In this document: piece by piece, positions 9,805 to 20,678 of the stretch
Layout: every line of letters begins with the position of its first letter
Numbering within the stretch: position 1 is the first letter of the stretch
Assembly (NCBI GenBank): GCA_016713035.1
Contig: JADJPW010000010.1
Location: forward strand, 1 to 55,946
Direction of reading: 5' to 3'
Source of the DNA: Verrucomicrobiaceae bacterium
GTDB lineage: Bacteria > Verrucomicrobiota > Verrucomicrobiia > Verrucomicrobiales > Verrucomicrobiaceae
DNA: 55,946 nt
The notes under the pieces: generated by a model
Told to the model about the DNA's origin: nothing
The model's database searches: none
The model's input: the letters and a program-made list of their open reading frames with translations, nothing else
Program-made: the position numbers and the translations under genes

Positions 9805-12174
9805 TCAGGGCTGAAGGTCGCTGACTTCGAGGCGGACGAATTTCTTTGCGGTCACTCCTGGGACAGCGAGTACGCGGAAAGTTACCGATTCCGTGATGCC
9901 ATCGCCTGTGGGCACAGGGCTGCCGACTAGTTCGATTTGGGTGCCGGTGCGATCCCAGGTGCTGAGGTTATCTGAGACCGCAACTACGTAGCTGATGATG
10001 CCTGAGCTGACGATTCTGCGATTGAAGGTGATATGCAGGTATTGCTGGCCATCCAGAGCGTGGGTTTGCAGAGAGCTGACCATGTATTCGCCAGGGGCAG
10101 AGTTTTGGACAGGATTGAGATTGAAGGCGAACTCAGCAAAGTTACTCAAAAAGTCGCCATCGGCATCCGCACTGGGCGTTTGGTTGGCTGGGGGCTGATT
10201 CTTGAGGTAGTAAGTGGCCCAGTTGCCAAAAGTCGTGACTTCATGCAGCAGTCCGTACTTCCGCAGCCGATCTGCTGCTTCTGCCTGGGTTCCATTGGGA
10301 AGGACTCCGTCAAAAGTGGGGTCTGGAAAGGTGCCAGCGACCGCTCGGTCCCCACTGAGGCCTGGTGCCTGCTGGCGGAGCGATTTGTTCGAGCTGACAA
10401 ATTTAGAAAAGTCCACCGCTTTGCCCGCTACCGTGGTCACGCCGTTAAATGAGGCTGAGACGCTTTGCGCATGCGTCCGGGCCTCTTGCTCTTGGGCGGT
10501 GTAGTTGGTTGGCAGGCTGAAAAGGAAGCTTTCGTCTGCCGGGTTCACACGGTTGAGTCGGATGAAGGCGGAGCCGGCTTGATATGCTGTGTTGGCAGCC
10601 TGGATGGCGTTTTTGAAAGCGGTGCGTCCATTGGTGCCGGTGCCTTCTAGCAGGTGGATCGTGTCATCGAATAGCTTTTCTGCGTTGAGCGTTTGTGTGT
10701 TGTAGGCATCCACGGCATCCGCCACCGAGACTGCGGCGTCAAAGGTCTGCATCAAGCAGATCAGGGCATCGATCATGTGTGTGGTAGCACGCAGCAGGTG
10801 GACGTCGCCCGCGTCGATGGTGGCATACTTGACCACACTTTCAGAGTCGGAGAGGCTCGTTACAAAAGAAGATGAGGCTGCTTTGTCGAGGTGTGCACGG
10901 ATGGTGCTCAGTGCGGGCTTCACCGTGTTGATGAGGTAGTTGATGCCATGCACCGAATTGGTCCCCTGGGCGACGACGCGGTTGCCAAAGGCATCCTTCG
11001 GCATGGTGTAGCCCCCGCTGTAGAGATCCGAGTCCACGATGCCGATGCCGCTGAGTGCCGTCGCAAAGGCTGTTCCCTGCTCCAGCATGGCGAAGCCGCT
11101 CATCGCTTTGAAGAAATTTGCCTCTGGGTGATTGGCATCTAGTGCCAAGGCGGCCTGGAAGGAGGCATCTGCATCTGCAAGGCTCGCGCTGTCTTGCATT
11201 TCCAGACTGGCACGCCCGCGCTGCATGTGATCGGATAGAGTGATGGGCACAGTCGGCAGGGTGCTGAAGCTGAGGGTGACTGCGCCATAGTCGTTCAGCG
11301 TTTCACCCCGCACTCTGAAGTAGTACGTCGTTCCACCGACTGCCTGCAAAGTTAATCGAGACCGACCGAGCGCATCCGCATCATGACTTTCACGGAGAAG
11401 CGTCAGCATGGTGACATCTGTGCCGGTATAGACTTGCAGCACGGTGTTGGCCGCGCCGGTGAGGGTATCCACGTTCACCAGCGATGTGGCGGGGGCCGTC
11501 CACTTCCACCAGATGGTCCGAGGTGCGTTCCACGGGTTGGGGGCTTCCGGCTCCCCGGGTTCCCCCGTGGTGAAGGCATTCAAAATGCTGGCGGAATTGC
11601 CACTTGTCGCGTTGCCTAGATCGGTGGCGTTGGCGAAGTTGTCATTGGCCGGCGGGTTGCCTAAATGGATTTGAAAATCCGCCGAAGAGGGTGGGTAGAA
11701 GCCGAAGAACATGCCTCCATCGACCGCGATTTGGTAAGTAGTGCCCGCCGTGGCCTCCAGCGTGAGTAGCGTGGGATTGTCAAAGCCCCCGCTTACCACT
11801 GGCGTGAGGGTGGCCAGATCGCTGCCGGTGTACATGGCAAAGATCGGCACATAAACCAGATCCCACGGATAAATGGGGGCATGATTCGTCAGGGCAAACT
11901 GATACGTCGCAGTCGCTGGTGCTGTCCAAGTCCACCATGCGGACTTCCCTCCAGTCATCCCGGCATGGACAGGTTCATTCGTCTCACGACTCGCATCGAT
12001 CGTGCTACCATTGACGACAAACTGCGTGCCCGTGAGCGCGGTGCGATTGGCGAAATGGTCATTGGCAGGAGGCGCAGCGAAGCCGTGAATACCTACCCCC
12101 AGAGCCGCTAGGAGGGAGAGATGGTGAAGCCAGCAGGTAGTGGTTGTTTGCATACGGGGTTTTGAAAGGGACAA
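9805..12174 (-). CDS. Large secreted protein with two N-terminal beta-type repeats
   Basis: This 789-residue protein has an N-terminal signal peptide (LSLLAALGVGIHGFA; the start may be Met8 at 12153). Two related ~140-residue modules follow, each opening PPANDxFANxT and containing a W-W-x-W-TAPAT core and TTYxxxV strands; these are pre-peptidase-like extracellular beta domains. The middle, about residues 320-620, is alpha-helical and TPR-like, beginning RGRASLEMQDSASLADADAS. The C-terminus (DADGDFLSNFAEFAFNLNP..) is the verrucomicrobial secreted-protein tail ending in a beta domain with LSTWDRTGT. The role is probably extracellular or cell-surface binding; no catalytic motif was seen. It is followed by hairpins. 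Confidence 0.75.
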   Translation of the reverse strand: MSLSKPRMQTTTTCWLHHLSLLAALGVGIHGFAAPPANDHFANRTALTGTQFVVNGSTIDASRETNEPVHAGMTGGKSAWWTWTAPATATYQFALTNHAPIYPWDLVYVPIFAMYTGSDLATLTPVVSGGFDNPTLLTLEATAGTTYQIAVDGGMFFGFYPPSSADFQIHLGNPPANDNFANATDLGNATSGNSASILNAFTTGEPGEPEAPNPWNAPRTIWWKWTAPATSLVNVDTLTGAANTVLQVYTGTDVTMLTLLRESHDADALGRSRLTLQAVGGTTYYFRVRGETLNDYGAVTLSFSTLPTVPITLSDHMQRGRASLEMQDSASLADADASFQAALALDANHPEANFFKAMSGFAMLEQGTAFATALSGIGIVDSDLYSGGYTMPKDAFGNRVVAQGTNSVHGINYLINTVKPALSTIRAHLDKAASSSFVTSLSDSESVVKYATIDAGDVHLLRATTHMIDALICLMQTFDAAVSVADAVDAYNTQTLNAEKLFDDTIHLLEGTGTNGRTAFKNAIQAANTAYQAGSAFIRLNRVNPADESFLFSLPTNYTAQEQEARTHAQSVSASFNGVTTVAGKAVDFSKFVSSNKSLRQQAPGLSGDRAVAGTFPDPTFDGVLPNGTQAEAADRLRKYGLLHEVTTFGNWATYYLKNQPPANQTPSADADGDFLSNFAEFAFNLNPVQNSAPGEYMVSSLQTHALDGQQYLHITFNRRIVSSGIISYVVAVSDNLSTWDRTGTQIELVGSPVPTGDGITESVTFRVLAVPGVTAKKFVRLEVSDLQP

Positions 12175-12230
12175 TGCTCTACTAGGAGTATATGCAATCC
12201 AGGTTCGTTCGTTACAGTTGGGCTGCGCTT

Positions 12231-12816
12231 TTATTCAGGGTGCTGGCGTTTCTCCTCCCACCTTGCCAGGGCGGCTTGACCCGCCTCGGTATCCCAGTGG
12301 CGGGCCATCTCGTAGTTGTCAGGGCCGGTCTTTGTCTGGCAGCCCAGGCTTTCGCGGCATTGCTTGGGCTTGAATCCACTGTCGTGGAGGGTGCAGCGGT
12401 CGTTTTCCAGGAATGTACACCGGCCTTTTTTGACCCAGCCTAGGAGCATGGCAAAGTAGTTTAGCTCGGGCGCATTGCCTCCCTCGCAGTGGATGGAGGC
12501 GGGGGCGAGCACATACAGGCGTTCGGTGTTGGCGAGCCGGTGGCTCGGCTCCAGCCAGTCCCGCATGAGTCGGGGGGCCTAATCCGGCATCCATGGCCCG
12601 CATGGCCTCCGCCGGGGTCATCCAGCCGGGGTTCCGCTGGCACAGGCTCACGCATTCCTGACAGTGGCACACTCGCAGAGGGCGGACCGGCTCCCTTGGT
12701 GCCAGCTCCTCCTGTTCCTCCATCTCGCCACGCAGGTTGTTGCGCAGGTCGCGGTAGCGCCTGCGCGCCCCGCTGGGGCGGTGGCGGGTGCCGTGGTCGG
12801 TGTAGGTCTTTTTCAT
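12231..12816 (-). CDS. Cysteine-rich hypothetical protein (YkgJ-like), one frameshift
   Basis: This protein of about 195 residues is broken once near 12575. The first part has CHCQECVSLCQRNPGWM and the second has MRDWLEPSHRLANTERLYVLAPAS, CEGGN, GRCTFLENDRCTLHDSGFKPKQCRESLGC. The spacing of cysteines, with short CxxC and late CxxxxxxxxC groups, resembles the zinc/iron-chelating cysteine-cluster (YkgJ-type) proteins, but the match is by eye. The start at 12816 follows the stop of the next upstream gene by 12 bases, so the two are likely co-transcribed and possibly translationally linked. The function is unknown; metal binding is inferred. Confidence 0.65.
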
Positions 12817-12828
12817 AGCTTCAGCTTC

Positions 12829-13314
12829 TTACCAATTCTCATCCCAGCCGTCTTCACCGTGATAGTTCCGCCAGGCTTTTGGCTGCTCGACTATCGGATC
12901 TGCGTTGCCCGGCTTCTCCAATTCCTCTCGCCGTTGACGGCCAATCTCTTGTTCAAGTTCGGAGATCTCCTCGCGGGCGGCGATCCAGGATTCTTTGGAG
13001 GGAATGACCCGTGGCCGGAATTCACGCTGGATGGGCGCAGGCGGTTCAGCTTGTGGCGGTGCCTTCTCGGCCAGCACTTGTTTGGCTCGCTGAACGTCCG
13101 CTTCCGGAACCTCGACCACGAGCGAGGTCACACTGCCAAACTCCAAGGACCATCCGCCAGAACTGGTAGGATCGGCCACCATCCGCTCACAGTCGCGGGA
13201 GGTGTAGCTCTCCTTCCAGACGATCCCTGCCGCCGTCAGCCGTTGCTGAACTCGCCTGGCTTTAGCAAGGTCGAGAGTTTCGTTATCTTCCACATCCTCA
13301 TCAAAGACCGTCAC
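12829..13314 (-). CDS. Hypothetical protein with PSKExW module
   Basis: This 161-residue protein has no recognised catalytic motif. The first ~90 residues (LAKARRVQQRLTAAGI, VTSLVVEVPEADVQRAKQVL) have the alternating strand-helix look of the small DUF2007-type signal-transduction domain. The C-terminal half has FRPRVIPSKESW followed by a charged helix (AAREEISELEQEIGRQRREEL). A second copy of the PSKExW-helix module lies immediately upstream in the same frame but behind a stop codon. The gene precedes the cysteine-rich gene by 12 bases. The annotated GTG/ATG region at 13314 is the first good start after that stop. Confidence 0.6.
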   Translation of the reverse strand: MTVFDEDVEDNETLDLAKARRVQQRLTAAGIVWKESYTSRDCERMVADPTSSGGWSLEFGSVTSLVVEVPEADVQRAKQVLAEKAPPQAEPPAPIQREFRPRVIPSKESWIAAREEISELEQEIGRQRREELEKPGNADPIVEQPKAWRNYHGEDGWDENW

Positions 13315-13353
13315 CCATCGCTGAACCGGTGCCTGAGCATCCAGACGCCTGCG

Positions 13354-13440
13354 CTACTCTTTCTCCAGGGCGGTGATTTCATGCTGAGCCGTTGCCCAGT
13401 TTTCTTTGGAGGGGTGGAGCGTCGGCTGATATTCATCTGA
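13354..13440 (-). pseudogene. Fragment encoding a second PSKExW tail
   Basis: On the minus strand this stretch encodes DEYQPTLHPSKENW and HEITALEKE followed by TAG. It closely parallels the tail of the next gene downstream (FRPRVIPSKESW, EEISELEQE) and is in the same frame as it. No start or N-terminal domain is visible on this side; a plus-strand frame begins at 13448. It is best read as the remaining end of a duplicated paralogue, cut off by a rearrangement. Alternatively it is the first part of one longer gene broken by the stop. Confidence 0.45.
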
Positions 13441-13447
13441 GCAGGGC

Positions 13448-13972
13448 TTGGGACATCCGTATCCGCGCCGGTCAGATCGGGGGACGGTGCAGGTTTACAC
13501 CATCACTTATCGCTGCGAGGTTTGCCGGAGCGTGCTTCATGCGGTGCTGGTGAGGCGGGAGGGGATGAGGCTGCATCTGTGCGGGTTTGCGTCGCGTCGG
13601 GAGCAGAGGGCGGCACGGTCAGTGTCGAAGGCGTTGGAGCCGATTCTGGTGGATGCGGACAATGCGGTGGCGGAGGGGGATTTGTTCGCGGGTTACTATC
13701 ACCTGCGGACGATGCTGGAGCACTACATGAAGTGCTGTTTGGGCATCGGGGTCGAGGTGCAGATGCGCGGGGAGGAATTGGTGGCTCAATACAACGCCAC
13801 GCTGCCCAACAGCTTGAAGGAAACGCTGCCGTCGCTGAAAACCGCGTATGAAAAGCTCAGTCAATCTCTGCACAGCCGAAGTGGAAGCTGTGAAGAATAC
13901 GCAGCCCATCAGTCGGCGGTCTGCGATCACTTGGCGGGAGTTGAACTATTGATGAAATACCAATGCCCGTAA
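13448..13972 (+). CDS. DUF4145-like hypothetical protein, apparently N-terminally truncated
   Basis: This 174-residue reading frame opens with a TTG at 13448. It contains YTITYRCEVCRSVLHAVLVRR and LFAGYYHLRTMLEHYMK, like the C-terminal half of DUF4145-type proteins that occur near restriction and other defence genes or alone. No good start or leader sequence is found, and the first ~15 codons (MGHPYPRRSDRGTVQ) look like non-coding sequence read through. The gene probably lost its 5' part in the rearrangement that also left the truncated paralogue on the other strand. The family call is tentative. It converges on the giant RHS gene with 10 bases between the ends. Confidence 0.5.
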   Translation: MGHPYPRRSDRGTVQVYTITYRCEVCRSVLHAVLVRREGMRLHLCGFASRREQRAARSVSKALEPILVDADNAVAEGDLFAGYYHLRTMLEHYMKCCLGIGVEVQMRGEELVAQYNATLPNSLKETLPSLKTAYEKLSQSLHSRSGSCEEYAAHQSAVCDHLAGVELLMKYQCP

Positions 13973-13982
13973 ACTCTTCGAA

Positions 13983-14375
13983 TCATTTAATAAGGCCCAG
14001 TGTTTTCAGCCTTTGAATCGCTGTCTTACTGCCCTCTCCGAATCCAAATGCGAAACCCTCAGAGAGTGTGCAAGGAACCTCAATGCCTACATGTCCGAGT
14101 GCGTCACTAACCTTACCACATGCTTTTCCTTGCCAGTTTGCCCGATCTTCTAGAACATCAAGGGCCTCATCTATTTCGTCCCCGATCCTCTTGGCAAAAT
14201 CATCAAGCCCTCCTTGGATGTCAGGGATATCACTGCTACCACCCAGGAATAGTCCGAGATAAATCAAATTGGTTGCGCTATAGCCATGCAGGTAACCGAT
14301 AAATCGGCCGATAGCAGCGCCAGCCGGGCCGTTCGCAACAGTGTCAACTAGTATGCCGTATTCGAGAGCTGAAGC
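13983..14375 (-). other. Variable C-terminal tail of the RHS protein
   Basis: After the RHS core end (PINYSDPTG) come 130 residues unlike the YD repeats. There is a hydrophobic, glycine-rich segment (AIGRFIGYLHGYSATNLIYLG), an acidic helix (DDFAKRIGDEIDEALDVLED) and an end with two cysteines. In polymorphic toxins this position holds the toxic domain. No nuclease or other active-site motif was recognised, so toxicity is only a positional inference. Confidence 0.5.
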
Positions 14376-17300
14376 GCCTGTCGGATCACTGTAATTGATC
14401 GGGGCATTGAACACATAGCGATACAGACCGAAATCACCGCTTTTGCCCCGGATGTGGTCTTCTGAATTGAAAACTCCCGTCAAACTATTCAGTAGCCTGC
14501 TCCGATAGAAGTAGTTTCCCGAAGGCATGACTTCGCGCGCCGTAAACCCATACCGCTCTGTCGCAAAGATACCTCCACCAACAAGATTGTTTCCGAACGA
14601 ATCATAGGCAACAGAGTTTGTAAGGCCGCCGCTTGAGGCGGCGAGGCCGCGAATAGAACCCAGTTTGTCGGAAAGATACCACTGCGTTCCAGTTCCGGGT
14701 GTCCATTTGGCTAAGTTGCCATCAATGCGGTTAGTGAATAGATACCGGGCAGTGGCTCCGCCCGCAGCGGAGTAGTCCGCCCATGCGTTGTCCTGTTGGT
14801 AGGCGATATGGGTGATGGTGCCGTTGACGTTGAGTGTGATGCGGCGGTCCAAAACATCGAAGACGTAGCTCTGTTGATTGAGAACAGCGCCTCCTGCCGA
14901 GGCTCTCTTGACGATGGAAGTCACGCGGCCACGGTGGTCATAGGCAAGGTTCGTCACCTTGCCGGTCGCGATCTCAGTCTTGGTGATGAGATTGCCCTCG
15001 GCATCATAAGAGAAGTTGAACAAGCCATCGCTTTGCAGGCGATTGGCGGTGCCGGTGGTGTAGGCGGTGTGGAGGTGCGAAGTGGTGCGGTTGCCTGCCT
15101 TGTCATACGAGTAGGTTTCGTCGGGGTAGGCGGCATCGGTGTGATTGGCTGAGGTGAGCTGACCGGTGAGGTCATACCCATAGGTGGTGGAGTTTCCCTG
15201 GCTGGACTGGCTGGTGACCTGGCCCTCAACATCGTAACCGTAAGTGAAGTTGGTTCCGGCGTTGTAGAGAGCGCCAGCGGCGTTCTTGTGCTGAATCTGC
15301 TTCACCCAGCCCTGCGGGGCGATCTGGTCGTAGGTGGTGCGGCTGACCTGATTCGTGAGGGTGCTGTCAGCGAAGCGCTTCAGGCTGGTGATCTGACCGC
15401 GGCCATTGCGGTCGATGTCCACACTGGCGGGGCTGATGCCGCCACCGGTCCAGATGAAGTGGTCGCTGCGGCCCCGGACATCGTGGGTGGTCTGCACCTG
15501 CATGCCGGCGTTGTCGATCACGGAGGTGAGACGGCCGTCTTTGTCATAGCTGTGGAAGAGGGTGACGGCGGGCAGGCCGGGCGTGCCGGCATTGGAGACC
15601 TGGGTGATGCGGCTGCTGCTGTCATACTGCCAGGCGTAGGCGCTGTCTGGATCGGCGATGGTGGCGCGGCGGCCGAGGTCGTCGTAGGTGATGGCGATGG
15701 TGCGGAGGATGCTGTCATCCGGGGCGTGCCAGCGCTCGGCGGTGGGCTGGTTGCGCTCGTTGTAGAGGAAGGAGCGCTTGCGGCTGTTGCGATCCACGAT
15801 GGCGCTGGTGTTGCCTGCCAGATCGTAGCTGACGGTGGTGGAAGCTCCGGCGGCATCGCGGCGGGTGGTCATGCGGCCATCGCGATCAAAGCTGAACTCG
15901 GTGCGGTTGCCCACGGGGTCGATGAGGGCGGTGAGGTGGCCGTCGGCGTCGTACTCGTAGTTCAGGATGACGTCGTTGGTGTCGTTGCTGTCGTTGGTGA
16001 GCAGCTTGATCTCGCGGGTGAGGCGGTTTTTGTCGTCGTAGATAAATTTGGCGATGCGGCCCAGACGGTCGGTGCGCTTGAGGAGGTTGTTGTTGGCGTC
16101 GTACTCGAAGGTGGTGACTTTGCCATCGTGGTCGGTCTCGCTGATCTTGCGGCCATTGGCATCGTAGGCGGAGCGGGTGATGGCCCCGGTCTCATCCGTG
16201 ACTTTGGTGACCTGGCCGAGGGAGTTGTACTCCAGCAGCTTCGTGCTGCCATCGGCATAGGTGATCGTGGAGGGACTGCCGCAGGGGCAGCCGGCGGTGT
16301 AGTCGTAGGTGGTAACGTTTCCCTCGAAGTCGGTGGAGGAAACGAGGCGGCTCTGAAGGTCATAGACGAAGTCGCGGTGGTGCCCGGCGGCGTTGGTGAT
16401 GCGGGTGAGATTGCCCGCGGCATCGTAGGTGGCGGCTTCGCTGCTCTGGAGCGTGCCTGTGGCATTGCGCCGCTGGAGGGAGGTGATCTTGTTCAGCGCA
16501 TTGTAGGCGTAGGTGGTCACGGTGCCGAGGGGGTCGGGCTCGGGGAGTTTGTGGCCACGGGCGTCGTAGGTGAAGGTGGTGCGGTTGCCACGCGGGTCGA
16601 TGATGGCGGTTTCTTTGTCTGGATTGGCGGTGTCCGCATATTCGTAGCGGGTGATGCCGCCCTCGGGCTTGCGTTCTTCCAGGAGATTCCCCCGAGCGTT
16701 ATAAACAAGGGTGGTGACATTCCCCCGAGCATCGGTGCGGGTGCCGGTGAAGTTCGCGGGGTCGAAGCTCTGCGCGATGCGGTTGCCCTGGGCATCAATG
16801 ACGGCGACGACGCGGCCATCGGGGCCGTATTCCGTGTGCTGGGCTCGGCGACCGAGGGGATCAATGACATCCTCCAAGTAATGCGCGGGATTGGTGCGGT
16901 AGGTGAACTGGGTGACGTTGGTCAGGCGGTCGGTGACACTGATGAGATCGCCTGCGGCATTGTAAGCATAGCGGATGGAGCGCCCGTCTGGATCACGAAT
17001 CTCGGTGATGCGGCCCTGGGCATCGCGGATGAACTGGATGGAGACGCCGCTGGTGTGGGTGATGCCATCGCGGGTAAAGGTGAGCTGGTTGCTGGCGGGA
17101 TCGACGGCATTTTTGAGCCCGTCTGTCTGCGTGTAGGTGAAGCGGTACCATCGGGCCGGGTGACGATGAATTCATCCGGGTTCCAGCCGAAGCCGAACAT
17201 GAAGAGCCGCGCGGTGCCATCGCTGCCGACGGAGAGGAAGCCCTGGTCGCCCTCCGGCACGGAGAGCTTTTCATACACGCCGGGATCAGGCACGAACTTG

Positions 17301-20300
17301 GCGCGATAGACGGAGCCGAAGAGTGAACCCGCCGCAAACTCCGGCTGGAAGGTGAAGCCGATGCGCCGCCCCTCCGGCGTGGTGACATAAACGCGGGTGC
17401 CCTGGCGGTAAGGATTGGCCGTGAAGAGACCGCCCACACCGAGCGTGGTCTCGCGGATGTCGCCATCCTGCACGCCGAGCTTCCAGCCGTATCCGAAATC
17501 GCCCACGCGCTTGGCTTCCAGGGTGTCGTAACTGCGGGTGATGGTGATGGGGATGCCTGCGAGGGGGATTTGCAGGTCGGTGAAGTCGAGGCGGAAGTTG
17601 CCGAGCTTGGCATCGCCAGAGACATGGTAGATGGCCGGGATGACGTAACCGCGCCCGCTGGTGTTGTAGGCGAGGAGACGGACCACATAGGAGTCATTGC
17701 GCAGCATCGTGGTATCCAGCGTGCCGAGCACGGCATCTGTCTGCGCCGTGGTGCCGCTGGCGATGCGAGTCCAAAAGGTGCCGGTGCCGAGGTTCTGCAT
17801 GTCCACCAGTTCCGCCGGGGCATATTCCAGCGCCCAATCCCGCAAGGTGCCGCCATTCGAGTCCACCGTGCCGCGAATCTGGGTGAGGTAGGTGAGTGTG
17901 CTGTCCGTGGCGGGAGAGGTGATGATGACGTTCGGGTAAGGTCCGGTGCCCGTGCCGGTGCCGCCACCGGGGGGATCGGGGTCGGCTGGATCACGCACGA
18001 CGAGCCTGGAGATTGGTCTGTGTGGTTTGCCCGGCGGTGTCGGTGGCTGTCGCCAGGAGTTCACGGACACCTTTTGTGGTGTAGGTGGTCGTGTAATAGC
18101 CCTGGGCGTTCAGGGTGACAGGCGTGCCATCAATAGCGAGGGTGTGCTGGGTGATGCCGATGTCGTCGATGGCGGAGACTTGCAGGGAAACCTGCTGGCC
18201 GATGTTGGGCTGATCTGTTGAAGCATTGATCTGAACCGCAGGCGGCAGATCAGCCTCCAGCACGTTGACAATGAAATTCTGGCGGCCTGCATTGCCAGCA
18301 GGGTCACGGGCCTCAATGGTGAATTCGTAGCTGCCAGCGGTGTCTGGAATCCAACGGAGCAGGCCCGTTGTGCTGTTGATAAAAGCTCCACTTGGAGTTG
18401 GACTGGCTGTTAAGTTGGGAACAATGAAATAGCTTACCGCCAACTTCTCCGGGTCCTCGGCAAGAGCTTGGTAAACGAAGACTGTTTGCCCTAGCAAAAT
18501 GGAAGTTTGCATCCGAAAATTTGATTCGGATGTCTGACGTTCGGCATAGAACAGATCAAAACGGTATGGGTTGCCCGCAGTAAGTCCAAGCGTGTCTAAT
18601 GACACTGAGCGCGACAGGCTTTGATGAATACCCCCAAGATCGATCACCAATTTGCCATCAATAAATACCCAAAGATCATCGTCACCAGTGAAGCTGAATA
18701 CTTCGCCGCCGCGATATTTGAAAAGTCCGCTGTATTGCAGTGTGAAGTGATAATTGTTGCTCCGGCCTTCATTGCCGAATCCAAGGCCGTTGATCGGAAA
18801 AAAAGCATTGCTGCTATGTTGGTAAATGCCAGACCCGACAGCCGTTTCGACGAGATTCAGATTCTGATCAAACCGTAAGTTTTTCCCGGCCACATCTCGA
18901 TACCATTCATTGAATGTTGAGGCGCTGGTGATACCACCGCTGCCAGGGCTTGCCACAAAAGTTGGCATGCTTGACGAATCGAGAGTGCTGGCAACCAATC
19001 CTGTCACAAAGCTGCCGCCATTCTCGAAATCAGAATGTGCATCAGAGAAATCTCGAATGGTAACAGGAATTTCCACAGAACCATCCGAAAGCCTGGTGCC
19101 GCCTTCTAGTGAATGCCCGGCGGGTGGAATCGATGTAAAATAAGGCGCATAGTTTGAAGCCCCTAAATACTCGAAATCCAACGACTCTGTCGCGACCACT
19201 GCTCCCGATGCATTCAACGCCCTCAGTTCAAGCCGATGGGGGCCAACGCTTACTGTGCCGTCGGCCAGGGAATCCATGACTGTCTTGCTGAGGATGGCTT
19301 TTTCAGCGGAGACGGTCTGCGCGGTCACGTTGACAAAGGCACGGTCAGCCAGCCTGGCTTCCAAGGTGGCGAACTTGCTGTAGCCGACGATGCCGACGGC
19401 GACATCGTAGAGGCTGCTGCGATTGTCAGTCTGGGAGGTGCCTGTGTCGGTGCGGAGGTAGGCGTGCAGGCCAGGGGCCTCAGCGAGGGTGGTGAAGTAG
19501 GTGGTGAGGACCTTGTTGCGGTCTGGATCGGTCACCGAATCGTTGAGGTCGAAGTCGAGCTGGTTGCGGAAAGGCGGCTGGCCGGAGGATTTTTGCCAGG
19601 TGTCACGCAGGACAGAGGCGTCTTTAAAATCCACGTCACGATCTCCATCTGAGTCACCCGCCAACTGGTGGAAGCCGAAGGTGAAGTCGTCGATGGAAAC
19701 CCGTTCGGCAGAGTACTTGCCGAACAGGTCTGGGCCGACGAGGCGGTCCGTCTCGAGCCAGGCGATGTAGTTGCCATCCGGCAGGAGCACCTGCGGGTCT
19801 TTGTTCAGCATCCAGGTGGCGGAGAAATTGCGCGGATCATGGATGAGCGTGGCCCCGGAGAGGTCATGGAGCTGGCCTGTGGCGAGGTTCCTGGCTTTGA
19901 GATGGGAGCTTTGGATCGCTGAACTGACATCTCGATCAAAGGTCATGCCGATGCCCTGGATCATGGAGCGCTGGGACTGGCCTTGATTGATGTAGGCGGC
20001 AACAGGATTCGGGGATTCGAGGTAGGCATCATTCAAGCCAAACGAAAAGCCGTGCCAGTTTTCTGGCCCAGTTGATGTCCAGCTAATTTCGGAAAATGTT
20101 CCTTCGAATCTGATCAGCCCATGCCCTTCGTGTCCACGAAGCTCAGTGAAGCCTACTTTTTGAAAGCTGCCGTTGCCCCAGTAACCACGTCCAGTGCTCA
20201 CGAGCACATAGGGCACGGAGAAATTGTAAATTACAGGTATTGCACCGCCCAAGCTGACGATCGCCATGACAGGATCCTTTACTGGACGAGCAAACCGAAC

Positions 20301-20618
20301 TCTCTGTGTTTTGTTAATCCCGCCCTTGAGCGCCATGATGTCAGACGCTGGTGGCGCGTTGCTTACCAATGTGGAAAGATAGGGAGTCGCAGGCACCCAA
20401 TAATTAGGTTCTCCAAGCGCTCCCGTTTGAGCGAAGAAAATTTCGCCACTGTATTCAACCTCTGTCACGTTGGGAGTGGCTTCAGCAATCACCCCTGACG
20501 CTGTACCGAGTGACACATTGGCTGATTTCCAGTCTATCCAACTATAGTCTGCGCCAAGACAGGCTACAGCGAACATGTGAAAGAGTCCGAATAGTGAAAC
20601 TGTGATTTTTTCTCTCAT
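13983..20618 (-). CDS. Giant secreted fibro-slime / RHS-repeat protein, two frameshifts
   Basis: Three overlapping frames join into one protein of about 2,200 residues, with breaks near 18000 and 17150. Part 1 has a signal peptide (residues 1-22), a beta-rich region with PENWHGFSFGLNDAYLE, a dockerin-like calcium segment near residue 321 (DSDGDRDVDFKDA), a fibro-slime/PA14-like domain at about 515-710 (IRDFSDAHSDFE, TGDDDLWVFIDGKLVIDLGG) and Ig/cadherin-like repeats. Part 2 has a Gly/Pro linker and the RHS entry domain (ITRSYDTLEAKRVGDFGYGW). Part 3 has many YD repeats (YDxxGRxT types) and an RHS core end (FNSEDHIRGKSGDFGLYRYV). RHS shells encapsulate or display C-terminal cargo in toxins and adhesins. 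No immunity-like gene follows on the same strand. Confidence 0.85.
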
Positions 20619-20678
20619 GGCAACTACTTGGTAATAATGATTCGTGATAATAGGCTTATTCAGCAGGGGCTTAATCCT

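Noticed and set aside
15288..17309. Long plus-strand frame of 673 codons opposite the RHS gene
   Set aside because: Its Gly/Ala/Val-rich composition is the shadow of YD repeats on the other strand; it has no start signal and no recognisable domain.
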